Shown: one piece after another, positions 1 to 9,100 of the stretch
How positions within the stretch are numbered: position 1 is the first letter of the stretch
Layout of the letters: every line of letters starts with the position of its first letter
Source of the DNA: Tritrichomonas musculus
Lineage: Eukaryota; Parabasalia; Tritrichomonadida; Tritrichomonadidae
Assembly (NCBI GenBank): GCA_039105265.1
Contig: JAPFFF010000104.1
Coordinates: forward strand, 1-62,726
Direction: 5' to 3'
Length of the DNA stretch: 62,726 nt
The notes under the pieces: model-generated
What the model was told of the DNA's origin: nothing
Database searches by the model: none
What the model saw: only the letters and a program-made list of their open reading frames with translations
Program-made: the position numbers and the translations under genes

Positions 1-21
1 TTAAAAAAACTTTTTTTTTAG

Positions 22-447
22 TTATTCATTTTTCTTGTAGTACATTGTGATGAACTTCTTGTTTCTTTTCACTTTCTTATGTGTAAAGTGTCTCTTTGTT
101 CCATCGAGATGCCCGAAACCAAGTCGAGTAATAGATAGTTCATGACCAAAGAACATGTTGTACAAGTTAACAATGTCTCTTGCAGGATAACAATCTTTTT
201 CGAGGCTGTCAAACCATTCATCATACCTCTTTTTTTGTTTTGCTCGAAGTCGATGTGCATTATTTTCAAGAGCATGAGCATAATTTTCACACATCGTTCT
301 TAAATTTGATGTATCATCTTCAACTTTTAGTTGAGATATTTTTTTCGACATGTTTATATTAATTTTGTAGTCGAATGAATCATGATCTTTAGGAGGTGTT
401 TGTTTTTGTAAAATATCTTCTATTTTATCTTCTTCTTCATTCATCAT
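22..447 (-). CDS. Small unknown Maverick protein (141 aa)
   Basis: I do not recognise the family. The protein is charged and soluble-looking, with no signal peptide or membrane segment. The N-terminal 30 residues are acidic (NEEEDKIEDI), the middle (about residues 35-80) is predicted helical and rich in N, H, K and R, and the C-terminus is strongly basic (KRHFTHKKVKRNKKF), which would suit nucleic-acid binding. The start is the first of two adjacent ATGs at 447. It is supported by a TCACTA initiator-like motif whose A lies 15 nt upstream (position 462), the usual parabasalid 5'UTR length. It is divergent from the coiled-coil gene at 638. The stop at 22-24 is followed within a few bases by CTAAAA, a possible parabasalid poly(A) signal. 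Confidence 0.7.
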   Translation of the reverse strand: MMNEEEDKIEDILQKQTPPKDHDSFDYKININMSKKISQLKVEDDTSNLRTMCENYAHALENNAHRLRAKQKKRYDEWFDSLEKDCYPARDIVNLYNMFFGHELSITRLGFGHLDGTKRHFTHKKVKRNKKFITMYYKKNE

Positions 448-637
448 TAATAAAATAATAGTGATATTAATAAATATATTTTTTTAAAATTTCAATATAT
501 TTTATTTTTTTTAATTCAATTTTTGAATTTTTATAGTTAATGTAACTTTTTCAAAGAAAAATATCTACCTTCGAGTTTTTCTACGAAATTTAAAATTTAG
601 TGATATCAACTAGAAAATAGATCATTTTTATACTTGT
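448..637. promoter_or_regulatory. Divergent promoter region between two Maverick genes
   Basis: This is a 190-bp AT-rich spacer between head-to-head genes, with long T and A runs. It holds an initiator-type motif at each end facing outward: TCACTA on the minus strand (459-464) and TCATTT on the plus strand (622-627). Both match the parabasalid TCA(+1)Y(T/A) initiator and sit 14-15 nt before the start codons. I see no TATA-like element at a fixed distance, as expected for this lineage. Confidence 0.5.
622..627 (+). promoter_or_regulatory. Inr-like motif TCATTT for the coiled-coil gene
   Basis: TCATTT matches the parabasalid initiator TCA(+1)Y(T/A). The predicted +1 A at 624 is 14 nt upstream of the ATG at 638, inside the usual 5-20 nt 5'UTR range. 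The motif is short and could occur by chance in AT-rich DNA; its position is what makes it credible. Confidence 0.5.
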
Positions 638-2053
638 ATGTCATACAACTACAGCTCAGACAGCGATGTTAGTCTATTTGACTCGATCGAGCAATCGGGT
701 CAACAAGCTCCACCATCAGATCCGCCATCAGCTCCACCCACAGAAATTTGGCTCAAGAACATGACCCCAGAACAACTCGAATCCATGCGACAGTACATCA
801 TGAAGCAACAAGAAGAAGCAGCAAGAAGGAAGAAGCAACAAGAAGAAGAAGCAGCTAGATTGAAGAAGAAGCAAGAAGAAGAAGAAGCAGCTAGATTGAA
901 GAAGAAGCAAGAAGAAGAAGAAGCAGCTCGATTGAAGAAGCAACAAGAAGAAGAAGAAGCAAGAAGGAAGAAGCAGCAAGAAGAAGAAGCATTAGCAAGA
1001 TTGAAGCAAGAAGACGATGCAAGAAGGAAGAATCCATATGTTCCATATGTTCCAATTTCCAATAAAGTCTTTCCACCACCTCGCTCATATAATATAATAC
1101 AAGTTCCTCCACCTCCTCCACCTCCTTCTAATCAACAAATACCACCACCTCCAAGAGTTCTTGCTAGACCATCTTCATTTGCCGAGAATCAAAAACTCGG
1201 TTCCAATCCAAAAGAAGAAACAAAGATAGAAGGAGAAGAAGAAGAAGTTGATCATGAACAAGAACCATCACCAGCTCGCAAAGAACCATATAAGCCACCG
1301 AAAAGTGTTCATGAAATGAAATCCAATAGTGATTATAAGGAGGATAATGTTCGTCCATTCGACTTTCGAGAAGAAATGGAACAATTAATAGAAGAAAATG
1401 AAAACTTGAAAGAACGATTAACGAAGTTGGAGGAGAAAATGACTGGTGTAGAATATAACATTCAAGACATAAATCACAATGCTGAAGAACTCAGGAAAGA
1501 CATTGATGATAACGACGAATACGCACTCGAGCTGATGAAATTGGAACTTGCTCCAAAAAAGGTGGCGAAGTACATTAACAAAATTCACGATCTAAAGAAG
1601 GACGTGGCGGATCTGAAAAATGCTCAACAAGCTGGTCCTCCAACAGATGATGCATTTGCTGAAAAGTTGGCAAGATCGAGATTGATGATGGTAGAAGCTG
1701 ATTATCTTCGAAACATGTTGGAAGCTGTTGAATCATATGACAAGAAAAAAGCACCAGATCAGACGAGCGTGTTCAAGTCCTATGGATGGAAGTTGTCCAA
1801 TTGCGTTTATCATCTTCGACAATACTTATCACAAGAAGAGAAAGAGAAGTTGGACAAAGCATGCAGCTTCGAGAGAAGTGGAAGGAAGCAATCACCGAAG
1901 CAAGTGCTGAAAGCCATGAGGCAATGGGGTGAATCAATGGAGAAGAACGAAATTCAACGGAACTCTGAATCGAAGGTGAAAGGAAATGAGTTCCAATATC
2001 ATTTTCCACATCTCGATGATAATGTCGTTGATGATGATGATTACCCCCAATAA
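638..2053 (+). CDS. K/E/Q-rich coiled-coil protein (471 aa), function unknown
   Basis: I do not recognise the family. Layout: an N-terminal Ser/Pro-rich disordered part (residues 1-50); a highly charged segment of K, E, Q, R and A at about 56-131 built from degenerate 12-residue repeats such as AARLKKKQEEEE, likely a single long charged helix; proline runs at about 155-174; an acidic linker; a leucine heptad coiled coil around 243-295 (MEQLIEENENLKERLTKLEE); a further helical C-terminal half; and an acidic tail (DDNVVDDDDYPQ). There is no signal peptide or membrane segment. The ATG follows an initiator-like motif by 14 nt. The gene is co-directional with the polymerase, 74 bp upstream of its chosen start, and TAAA occurs 14 nt after the stop. 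A scaffold, capsid-associated or cytoskeleton-binding role would suit the composition but is only a guess. Confidence 0.85.
   Translation: MSYNYSSDSDVSLFDSIEQSGQQAPPSDPPSAPPTEIWLKNMTPEQLESMRQYIMKQQEEAARRKKQQEEEAARLKKKQEEEEAARLKKKQEEEEAARLKKQQEEEEARRKKQQEEEALARLKQEDDARRKNPYVPYVPISNKVFPPPRSYNIIQVPPPPPPPSNQQIPPPPRVLARPSSFAENQKLGSNPKEETKIEGEEEEVDHEQEPSPARKEPYKPPKSVHEMKSNSDYKEDNVRPFDFREEMEQLIEENENLKERLTKLEEKMTGVEYNIQDINHNAEELRKDIDDNDEYALELMKLELAPKKVAKYINKIHDLKKDVADLKNAQQAGPPTDDAFAEKLARSRLMMVEADYLRNMLEAVESYDKKKAPDQTSVFKSYGWKLSNCVYHLRQYLSQEEKEKLDKACSFERSGRKQSPKQVLKAMRQWGESMEKNEIQRNSESKVKGNEFQYHFPHLDDNVVDDDDYPQ
841..990 (+). repeat. Coding 36-bp minisatellite of purine-rich codons
   Basis: Inside the coiled-coil gene, a 36-bp unit encoding AARLKKKQEEEE is repeated about three to four times, first almost identically and then with in-frame variation. 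The stretch is nearly all A and G on the plus strand. It explains the charged helix of the protein and is a likely site of copy-number change between element copies. Confidence 0.75.
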
Positions 2054-2114
2054 GATAGGTCATAACTAAAAAAATAATTTTTTTAACTTTTTCTTTGTTT
2101 TTATTTTTATCGTT

Positions 2115-2120
2115 TCACTT
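2115..2120 (+). promoter_or_regulatory. Inr-like motif TCACTT for the DNA polymerase gene
   Basis: TCACTT is an exact match to the parabasalid initiator TCA(+1)Y(T/A). The predicted +1 A at 2117 lies 11 nt before the ATG at 2128. This decides the start of the polymerase: the frame is open further upstream but would need a non-ATG start there. Confidence 0.6.
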
Positions 2121-2127
2121 TTATTTT

Positions 2128-5100
2128 ATGTTAAACATGAACAAGGACATTGAAGATAATTTTTTAGATGCTATTGGAGATGTCTATGCTGATACAAAAT
2201 CACAGTTTCGTCGTGAATATAATCGACGTGCAAAACAATACCAAAAGAAAGACAAATTTAAAGAAGAAATGAGGAAGCTCATGATTCCTGCAGGACAAGG
2301 TATTGGTTTTGCTACAGACATCAATCAAGATGAAGATAAGAGGTACGCATTTACGGAAGCACTACGACAGATACATAAAAAGAAAAATGTTGGAAGACCT
2401 ATTGTTAAAGCAATTGCACTTGATGGAACTTATAAGTACTTCACACTCAGTGATAAGCACAACATCGAAAGTACATTAGGTCATATAACAGGAGAACTTG
2501 ATTTAAGTGAAGACCAATCAGACACTAATCCATATATCTCAAACATGTTCATTCCAGTTCGATATGAGGTACAATTTATTGACATGAACAAAACAAATGA
2601 TGGTGTTCATTTTAGAACCAAGATGCAAGATATGGATACTCATGAAATCTATGATGATGAAGTCGAAATTGATGAAGACTATCGAAATACACCAGAAGGT
2701 AGTTTTTTCCCATACATCAATCTATCACCTATAGACTTATCTACATACCAAATCTTTCATGAGGTAAGGAAAGAGAACTACAGAGATAATTGTTTTGTAT
2801 ATGCTTGTATACAATCAGGTGTGTTCACTGATGATGAAATAGATGACTTACGATTTTTTGTTCAAACAAGAGCCATACCCAATAACAAGATAGAAGAAGT
2901 AGCTAAAAAGTTCAAGTGCAATTTTAGTATCATTAGAATTGTTGAACAACCTGATAAATACAAGTATGAAACAAGAATCAACACCAGAAAGAAAAAATGG
3001 TCTGTTGATTTTAAAAGAGAAGTTAACCTGATATTGTTCAAAGACCATTATATGCTCAACAGGAAAATACCTTGTACATTATTCTACCTTCAACACTATG
3101 AAGAACTTGATAGAACATTTGCATATATGCCTTTTGACAAAAGATGTATGATAGCAAGATTGGAGAAAAATGGAAAGACTGTCAAAGACTATAAACATGA
3201 AGGAATCAAACCAATAACCTTTTTCCAAAAGATGTTTGAGTTACATCTATTTGAAGAAATCAAAGCATGCGAAATGGATATTATCAACACAACTGAATAT
3301 GAACATGTTAATGACTATGTAAGTCTCGAATATAATGCAGAACAAAGTACAAGACTCATTGAGAATAATAAAAAGAAACAAAATACATGGTCAAGGATTT
3401 ATTATAGCGACTTCGAAACAAACTCTACAGTCAGTCCACATATACCATATCTCAATTGTACTATCTTTCGAGATGGTGCCAACATACATAAAATATCTAT
3501 TCAAGGTGAAGATTGTGGACAGAAGCTCTTGAATTATTTATGGAGTGGTTCATTAACATATTTTCACAACCTCAAGTATGATGCATGCTTTTTCATTAAC
3601 ACACCTGGATGGGATACACAGATAACAGAACGAAGTGGAACTGTGTTGCAAATCATCATGACATTATTCGAAGAAGGTACAAGGAAAGTCAAAAAGAGAT
3701 TAACATTCAGGAACTCATATAGTATAATACCTCAAGCATTAAGTAAATTTGCTACAATGTTCAACCTCAATGTTCACAAGGAAGTCATGGCATATAAGCT
3801 ATATACACAAGAGAACATTCAAAGAAGAATTGTTGATGCTACTGAGTTCCAACAGCAATACATCGATGAAAATGCAGATAAGTTATCGAAAGCACAACTT
3901 GATGCAAACTGCAAGCAGATTATCGAAAATGCAAAAATCGCAAATTGCTATAATGATGGCAAAATCGACATCATTAAATATGCCATCTTCTATTGTTTCA
4001 AGGACTGTATTGTTTTGATGAAGGGAATGGAAAAATTTAATGAAGACCTGAAAGCAGTCTTTAAAGAAACAAAGACAGATATGTATGGTGTTCATGATTT
4101 TATATCTATAAGTGCTATTGGATACTGCTTTGCCAAGAAATATGGTTGCTTTGATGGATGTTATGAACTATCAGGTAAGTGTCAAGACTTCATACAACGA
4201 TGTGTCTCTGGTGGAAGAACAATGACAGCAGGTAATGAAAAGCAATACATCGAAGGAAAGATACAAGACTTTGATGCAGTTAGCTTATATCCATCTGCAA
4301 TGTATGTTATGGATGGTATACCATTAGGAAGACCTAAAGTAATATCACAAGGTACAACACATGAACAACTTATGCAATATGATACATTCTTTATCGAAGT
4401 CAACATCAAGAAACTCGAATGTAAATCAAAAGAGCCATATAAATTTGGACAAGTATTTACAAGGAATGAAGCAGGTAGTAAAATATTCGGCAATTTCCTT
4501 GTTGACCATTATTATATCGATAAAGTAGGTCTCATGGACTTGTTCGAATTTTATGATGTTGAATATGAGTTAATACGTGGCTATTACTTTGATGAAGGAT
4601 TTAACAAGAAAATCAATGAGTTCATTGAGAAGCTCTTTAATCTCAGGGCAAGTTATAAAAAGCAAAAGAACCCTCTTGAACAAACAATAAAGCTCCTCCT
4701 CAACTCCATATATGGCAAGTCAATATTAAAAGCAACAAAGACTGAAACCAAGACAGTACCAAAAAGCCAACTATACAAGTACCTATGGAGGAACTACAAC
4801 TTTATCAAGGAGGTTGTTGAAGATGCTAATATTGATAAGTGCTATGTCAAGAAGTTGAAACCAATTAATGACCATTTCAACCTACCTCAATTTGGTGCAA
4901 GCGTTCTCTCTTGGAGTAAGCACTTAATGAACAGGGTTATGGCTACAGCTGAACAAGCAGGTATACCTATCTTTTATCAAGATACTGATAGTATGCATGT
5001 ACTTGAAAAAGATGTACCAAGGATAGCTGACTTATTCCAGTTCAAGTATCATCAACTTCTTATTGGAAAAAATATGTGTCAGTTTCATAATGACTTTGAT

Positions 5101-5412
5101 GAGTTCGAAGGTAGTCAAGGGGAAATACACTCAAGAAAACTCATTGCACTTGGTAAAAAGAGCTACCTCGATATCTTGGTTGATGAACAAGGAAATGAAG
5201 GATATCATATTAGACTCAAAGGAATTCCAAAACAAGTTATTCTCAACAAGTGCAAAAGGATGGATATCTCAGTTGAAGAACTTTTTGAAAGGATGTACAA
5301 AGGAGAAAGCATGACATTTGATTTGTTGGATGGCTCGAATGCATTCAGGAAGTCAAAGACATTTCAACAAACCAACTTACCTAAATTTGCACGTACTCTT
5401 AGGTTTACTTAG
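2128..5412 (+). CDS. Protein-primed family B DNA polymerase of Maverick type, with OTU-like N-terminal region
   Basis: This enzyme would replicate the linear element from a protein primer bound to the DNA ends. The protein is 1094 aa from the ATG at 2128, chosen because of the initiator motif 11 nt upstream; a second ATG at 2137 is possible. Visible 3'-5' exonuclease motifs are DFET (Exo I, D428/E430), HNLKYD (Exo II, N481/D485) and YxxxD (Exo III, Y622/D626). Polymerase motifs are DxxSLYP (motif A, D716), NSxYGK (motif B, N859-K864) and DTDS (motif C, D952/D954). The order and completeness fit an active pPolB. Residues about 215-310 read like an OTU-type cysteine-protease fold: DNCFVYA with Cys222, and a hydrophobic strand ending in DHY with His307. 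An OTU-like domain in this place has been described in some Polinton and bidnavirus polymerases. The 3' end overlaps the convergent minus-strand gene by 8 bp. Confidence 0.95.
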   Translation: MLNMNKDIEDNFLDAIGDVYADTKSQFRREYNRRAKQYQKKDKFKEEMRKLMIPAGQGIGFATDINQDEDKRYAFTEALRQIHKKKNVGRPIVKAIALDGTYKYFTLSDKHNIESTLGHITGELDLSEDQSDTNPYISNMFIPVRYEVQFIDMNKTNDGVHFRTKMQDMDTHEIYDDEVEIDEDYRNTPEGSFFPYINLSPIDLSTYQIFHEVRKENYRDNCFVYACIQSGVFTDDEIDDLRFFVQTRAIPNNKIEEVAKKFKCNFSIIRIVEQPDKYKYETRINTRKKKWSVDFKREVNLILFKDHYMLNRKIPCTLFYLQHYEELDRTFAYMPFDKRCMIARLEKNGKTVKDYKHEGIKPITFFQKMFELHLFEEIKACEMDIINTTEYEHVNDYVSLEYNAEQSTRLIENNKKKQNTWSRIYYSDFETNSTVSPHIPYLNCTIFRDGANIHKISIQGEDCGQKLLNYLWSGSLTYFHNLKYDACFFINTPGWDTQITERSGTVLQIIMTLFEEGTRKVKKRLTFRNSYSIIPQALSKFATMFNLNVHKEVMAYKLYTQENIQRRIVDATEFQQQYIDENADKLSKAQLDANCKQIIENAKIANCYNDGKIDIIKYAIFYCFKDCIVLMKGMEKFNEDLKAVFKETKTDMYGVHDFISISAIGYCFAKKYGCFDGCYELSGKCQDFIQRCVSGGRTMTAGNEKQYIEGKIQDFDAVSLYPSAMYVMDGIPLGRPKVISQGTTHEQLMQYDTFFIEVNIKKLECKSKEPYKFGQVFTRNEAGSKIFGNFLVDHYYIDKVGLMDLFEFYDVEYELIRGYYFDEGFNKKINEFIEKLFNLRASYKKQKNPLEQTIKLLLNSIYGKSILKATKTETKTVPKSQLYKYLWRNYNFIKEVVEDANIDKCYVKKLKPINDHFNLPQFGASVLSWSKHLMNRVMATAEQAGIPIFYQDTDSMHVLEKDVPRIADLFQFKYHQLLIGKNMCQFHNDFDEFEGSQGEIHSRKLIALGKKSYLDILVDEQGNEGYHIRLKGIPKQVILNKCKRMDISVEELFERMYKGESMTFDLLDGSNAFRKSKTFQQTNLPKFARTLRFT

Positions 5413-6145
5413 TTATAACATCATTGATATCAGTCGAGTTGGATGGTTTAATTTTGATAGTTATGAACAAAGGACTTTTTAACAATATCGGCTGGTATTG
5501 AAAATCTACTAAACTTAATTCTAAAAACTTTAATGAATCTGTAAATGTTTTTATTTTTAAAGGCTTACCCTCAGTCTCGAAATCATATATAAGTGGTTTC
5601 TTATCTACAGTGAAGGTATTTATTGTACCTATAACTGAAGGTGTATATTGCTGTTCACCTATATTCGAGTATATGGCATTACCTTGTAGTGATACTAGAT
5701 ACAACTTAGTATGATTTAATATTGGTATATCTTTTATTATATAGGTTGTATTAGCAGGTAACTCTAAAGGCAATGGAGTATTATAAAGACCAGTTACTAA
5801 TGCAGCTCGATGAGTTAAAGACGTAATGGTAGTCTTCATTGTGGTTTTTATTTGGAATGTTCTTGTTTCTTGTTTATACTCCCATTGAAACCAAGACATT
5901 AAATTTAATACCGATTGTAATTCTTTGATTGTATAAGAAAATTTAGGAGTTCGAAAATAGGCTTTAATAGGTACTGAATCACTTGACATCTCAATATAAT
6001 CTTCATCATTGGTTAACAGAATATTACTCAAGGTGCTTAATGAAGATACATAATACTTGACATATTTACACTTCCAAGGTATATCTAAATTAACCGATAC
6101 CTTATTATATTCATCTGCATTTGTGCTTTGTACTGATACTAGCAT
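5405..6145 (-). CDS. Possible penton-like minor capsid protein (246 aa)
   Basis: The protein is beta-strand rich, with alternating hydrophobic residues, almost no charged helices and no signal peptide. Its second half resembles, by eye, the C-terminal part of Polinton/adintovirus penton (minor capsid) proteins: a segment with LYLVSLQGNAIYSNIG, then a turn, then FLELSLVDFQYQPILLKSP followed by a final strand FITIKIKP. That matches their pattern of an I/L-rich strand, a D-x-x-G/x-P turn and an LHF-like last strand. This is pattern recognition only, and a different jelly-roll or unknown fold is possible. The gene faces the 1755-aa gene with only 16 nt between start codons and converges on the polymerase, overlapping its stop. 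Its stop codon sits in TAAA, the parabasalid poly(A) signal that commonly overlaps the stop. Confidence 0.8.
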   Translation of the reverse strand: MLVSVQSTNADEYNKVSVNLDIPWKCKYVKYYVSSLSTLSNILLTNDEDYIEMSSDSVPIKAYFRTPKFSYTIKELQSVLNLMSWFQWEYKQETRTFQIKTTMKTTITSLTHRAALVTGLYNTPLPLELPANTTYIIKDIPILNHTKLYLVSLQGNAIYSNIGEQQYTPSVIGTINTFTVDKKPLIYDFETEGKPLKIKTFTDSLKFLELSLVDFQYQPILLKSPLFITIKIKPSNSTDINDVITK

Positions 6146-6164
6146 TTTATTATATCCTAAAATG
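6143..6164. promoter_or_regulatory. Near-palindromic divergent start site
   Basis: The start codons of the minus-strand 246-aa gene (6145) and the plus-strand 1755-aa gene (6162) form the two ends of a 22-bp near-palindrome that begins CATTTTATTA and ends CCTAAAATG. On each strand the reverse complement of the opposite ATG plus flanking A's gives CATTTT. That fits the core of the TCA(+1)YT initiator with only the first T differing, and places a putative +1 A exactly 18 nt before each ATG. Transcription from these points is an inference. Confidence 0.4.
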
Positions 6165-9100
6165 TCAATTAAAGTTTATTCTTTGTTATCAGGAGAAACA
6201 GAGAAGCTAAAAGACAAAGACATAGAGATAAGTGTTAATGATGAAAACAACATCGATATCATAAGAGGTGGAGACCCTAAAGATTATCCAAAATTCAGTT
6301 GCTTATATAATAAGGAAGAGATAGACATAAAATTGGTTAGTGACTATCTGGATAAAAATGGGCTCGAGTCTTTTGGTGCTCTTAACATTATGGGAGGTAA
6401 AGGTATATATACATGGAATACTGATGGTACACTAACGACAAAAATACAATATTGTGCTAGTCTCAATAAACTATATGAAAGATTAAGAGACAGTGCTAAA
6501 AATTTAGAAGTCTTTTTAACCAAAATGAGGGAAGATGTAGATTCTGGTATTGCACCCGGAGCTACCTTAAAATATTTCACTGGAGAGATAAGTGATAAAG
6601 ATATAATAGAAGAAGAATATGATGTTAGTACATATAAGAAGTTAATAGAAGCATTAACAGCGAATCAAAAAGGTATGTTAGATGTTATGAATTTAATGAT
6701 TCAAAATATAGATGAAGTTAATAATGCAATTGTTCCAAGTATCGATTGGAATACATTAAAGGACTTAAAAATAATTGTCGAACATGTAGATGAAACTACC
6801 AAAGCAATTACCTATGGAACAGATACAATAAAACCTAAAAACATGGAAACTATAATAAAAGAGTTAAGTACAAGTAATGATAATATATCAAAGTGGATAA
6901 AAAATAATACTGTTGATTTTACTGAAATTGAGCCCATTAAATATGTAGATTTAAAAGTTAATGAAACTACTAATGAAACTATCTTTGATGTCAATGAGAC
7001 AAAGATAAATAACATGAAAGACTTTGCTGAGAAAACAAATACAACAGCTGCTAATATTACTAAATGGATAGATGCATTAAATGATCAAACCATAAGTTAT
7101 GAGACTCTCTTGAACTTAACAGGTGGTAATACTTCCATGTGCCTAATTAATAAAACAACTGGTGAACCAGAAATACATGAGGTTAAAATAGAAATTGATG
7201 AAACACCACCACCTACTCCAACACCTGAGCCAACTCCAGACCCTACACCTACACCTACGCCTACTCCAACTGAACCACCAAAAGAGTTAGTTAACAAAGA
7301 AGATATGGTTTATGTAATTCCTCCTATTGATGAATTAAAGAAACTCGAAGAATATACGATTCCAAAAATAATAGAACCAGAAGTACTCAAATTAACAGTA
7401 TCCAAGTTTTGGTTATATAGTAAAGAGACAATAGGATGGATAAAAGACTTATTGTATAATATCATTTCAACTACCCTATCTCTTGCTAAACAGCCTATTA
7501 AATTAACTTATAAAACAATTGCTTTTGCGACAAAAGAATTTATGAAGATTATATATAACTTATTTTATTTTATCTGGTATGGTATTGATAGTATTGTGGA
7601 TATTGCATATGAAGCTGTTAAAGATAATGAAAAAGTGGGGGTAATCTTTTATATTGGAGGAGAAGATGCAGATGCTGACTTTAAGGATGTAGATTTGCAT
7701 CAGGTCATTGATGAGATAAAAGAATTGACACCAAGACTTAATAACAAAATTGATGAATTAAAGAATGAAGGAATTCGAATGATTAAAATAGCATATAGCT
7801 CATTTACATTATTTTGGAGCAACTTATGGCACTTCATAGTTGATTTTATCATGAACTACCCGAATTTAGTTAATAATATTATACAGATAGGCGGAAATTG
7901 GATAGATGCTCAATTTTGGCAATATATAGGAGGTTATGCTGATTTAATTCTGTATGTTTACGTAATACTTGTATATGCAATCGCTGGGGGTTTAGGCGTT
8001 GGGGCATTTTGTTTATGTGTAATTCTAATAGCTGCCCTTTTCGAACCAATAGGAAGAGGTGCCCAATGGATTTTAAATAAGATTACACGACATCCTCCTG
8101 CTCCTCAAGCTCGTACACTTGAAGTTGATGATAATGACGTTGTTAATACTGATGATGAAAATAGCTTTGATATTGTTGACCCTGATGGAAATAAAATTGT
8201 AATTGAGATTGATGATGATATATTAGAAGTATTTCGAAATCAATATAACTCATTGGTCTCCAAATATCAAGCAATCTATGATGTTGTTCCCTCTACTCCA
8301 TCAACTGACTCCAAGTATTTTACCTTGAAGGAATCAGACCAGTTATATTTATATAGACCATCTAAGACGTATGAAGAATCCAATTATTATTGTATGAGAT
8401 GGGATATAGATAAAGATTATGACATACCACTAAATTTAGTATTTAGATTCAAAGACTATCTATTTGGTCATAACTGGGAATTAACATGGGATGGTAAAAA
8501 TTGGACAGGAAATAATTGTCAAAACATGTGTACAGAAAAGATATCATACATGAACACAAATAACGGTGCTCCTGCTTTAACAATCAAACATAACGAAAGA
8601 ATTGGGAGATGGATAAAAGGAACAATAAAGGAAGATTTAACTGATGATGATAATTATGCTCATATCTTGAAAGATTATCTTACCAATTGGAGGGTTGTTA
8701 AGAAAGATGGAACCATATTAAGTGAAGGAATAACTGCAACTTTTGATTCAAGTGGTTCAGGTACTTTTACTCAAGATGGATATAAATATGAACAAGCTAG
8801 AATGTATGTTGATGCGCCAAGTGGATTAAATGCAGATGATGGATTATATGTTTATGCTGACCTAAATATAAATGGAAATATAACTGAATTAAAATGGGAT
8901 TGTCATCCTACTCATTGTATTAATTCAGGTGTTATGCATACCTATGGGTCAAATCCTTGTCTCGAATCATTTAATTATCATCGAGAAAAAAGGCATTCCA
9001 TTAAAATCATTGAAGGATTTAATCATAAGAACATTCGAATATATATAGAGAAAGAATTCTTTGAATTTGATGTAAAAGTTAATCCATTCGATATAATTAT

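Noticed and set aside
700-1062. Minus-strand Ser/Cys/Phe/Leu-rich frames opposite the coiled-coil gene
   Set aside because: They are complements of the GAA/AAG/CAA repeat codons on the plus strand, with low-complexity products.
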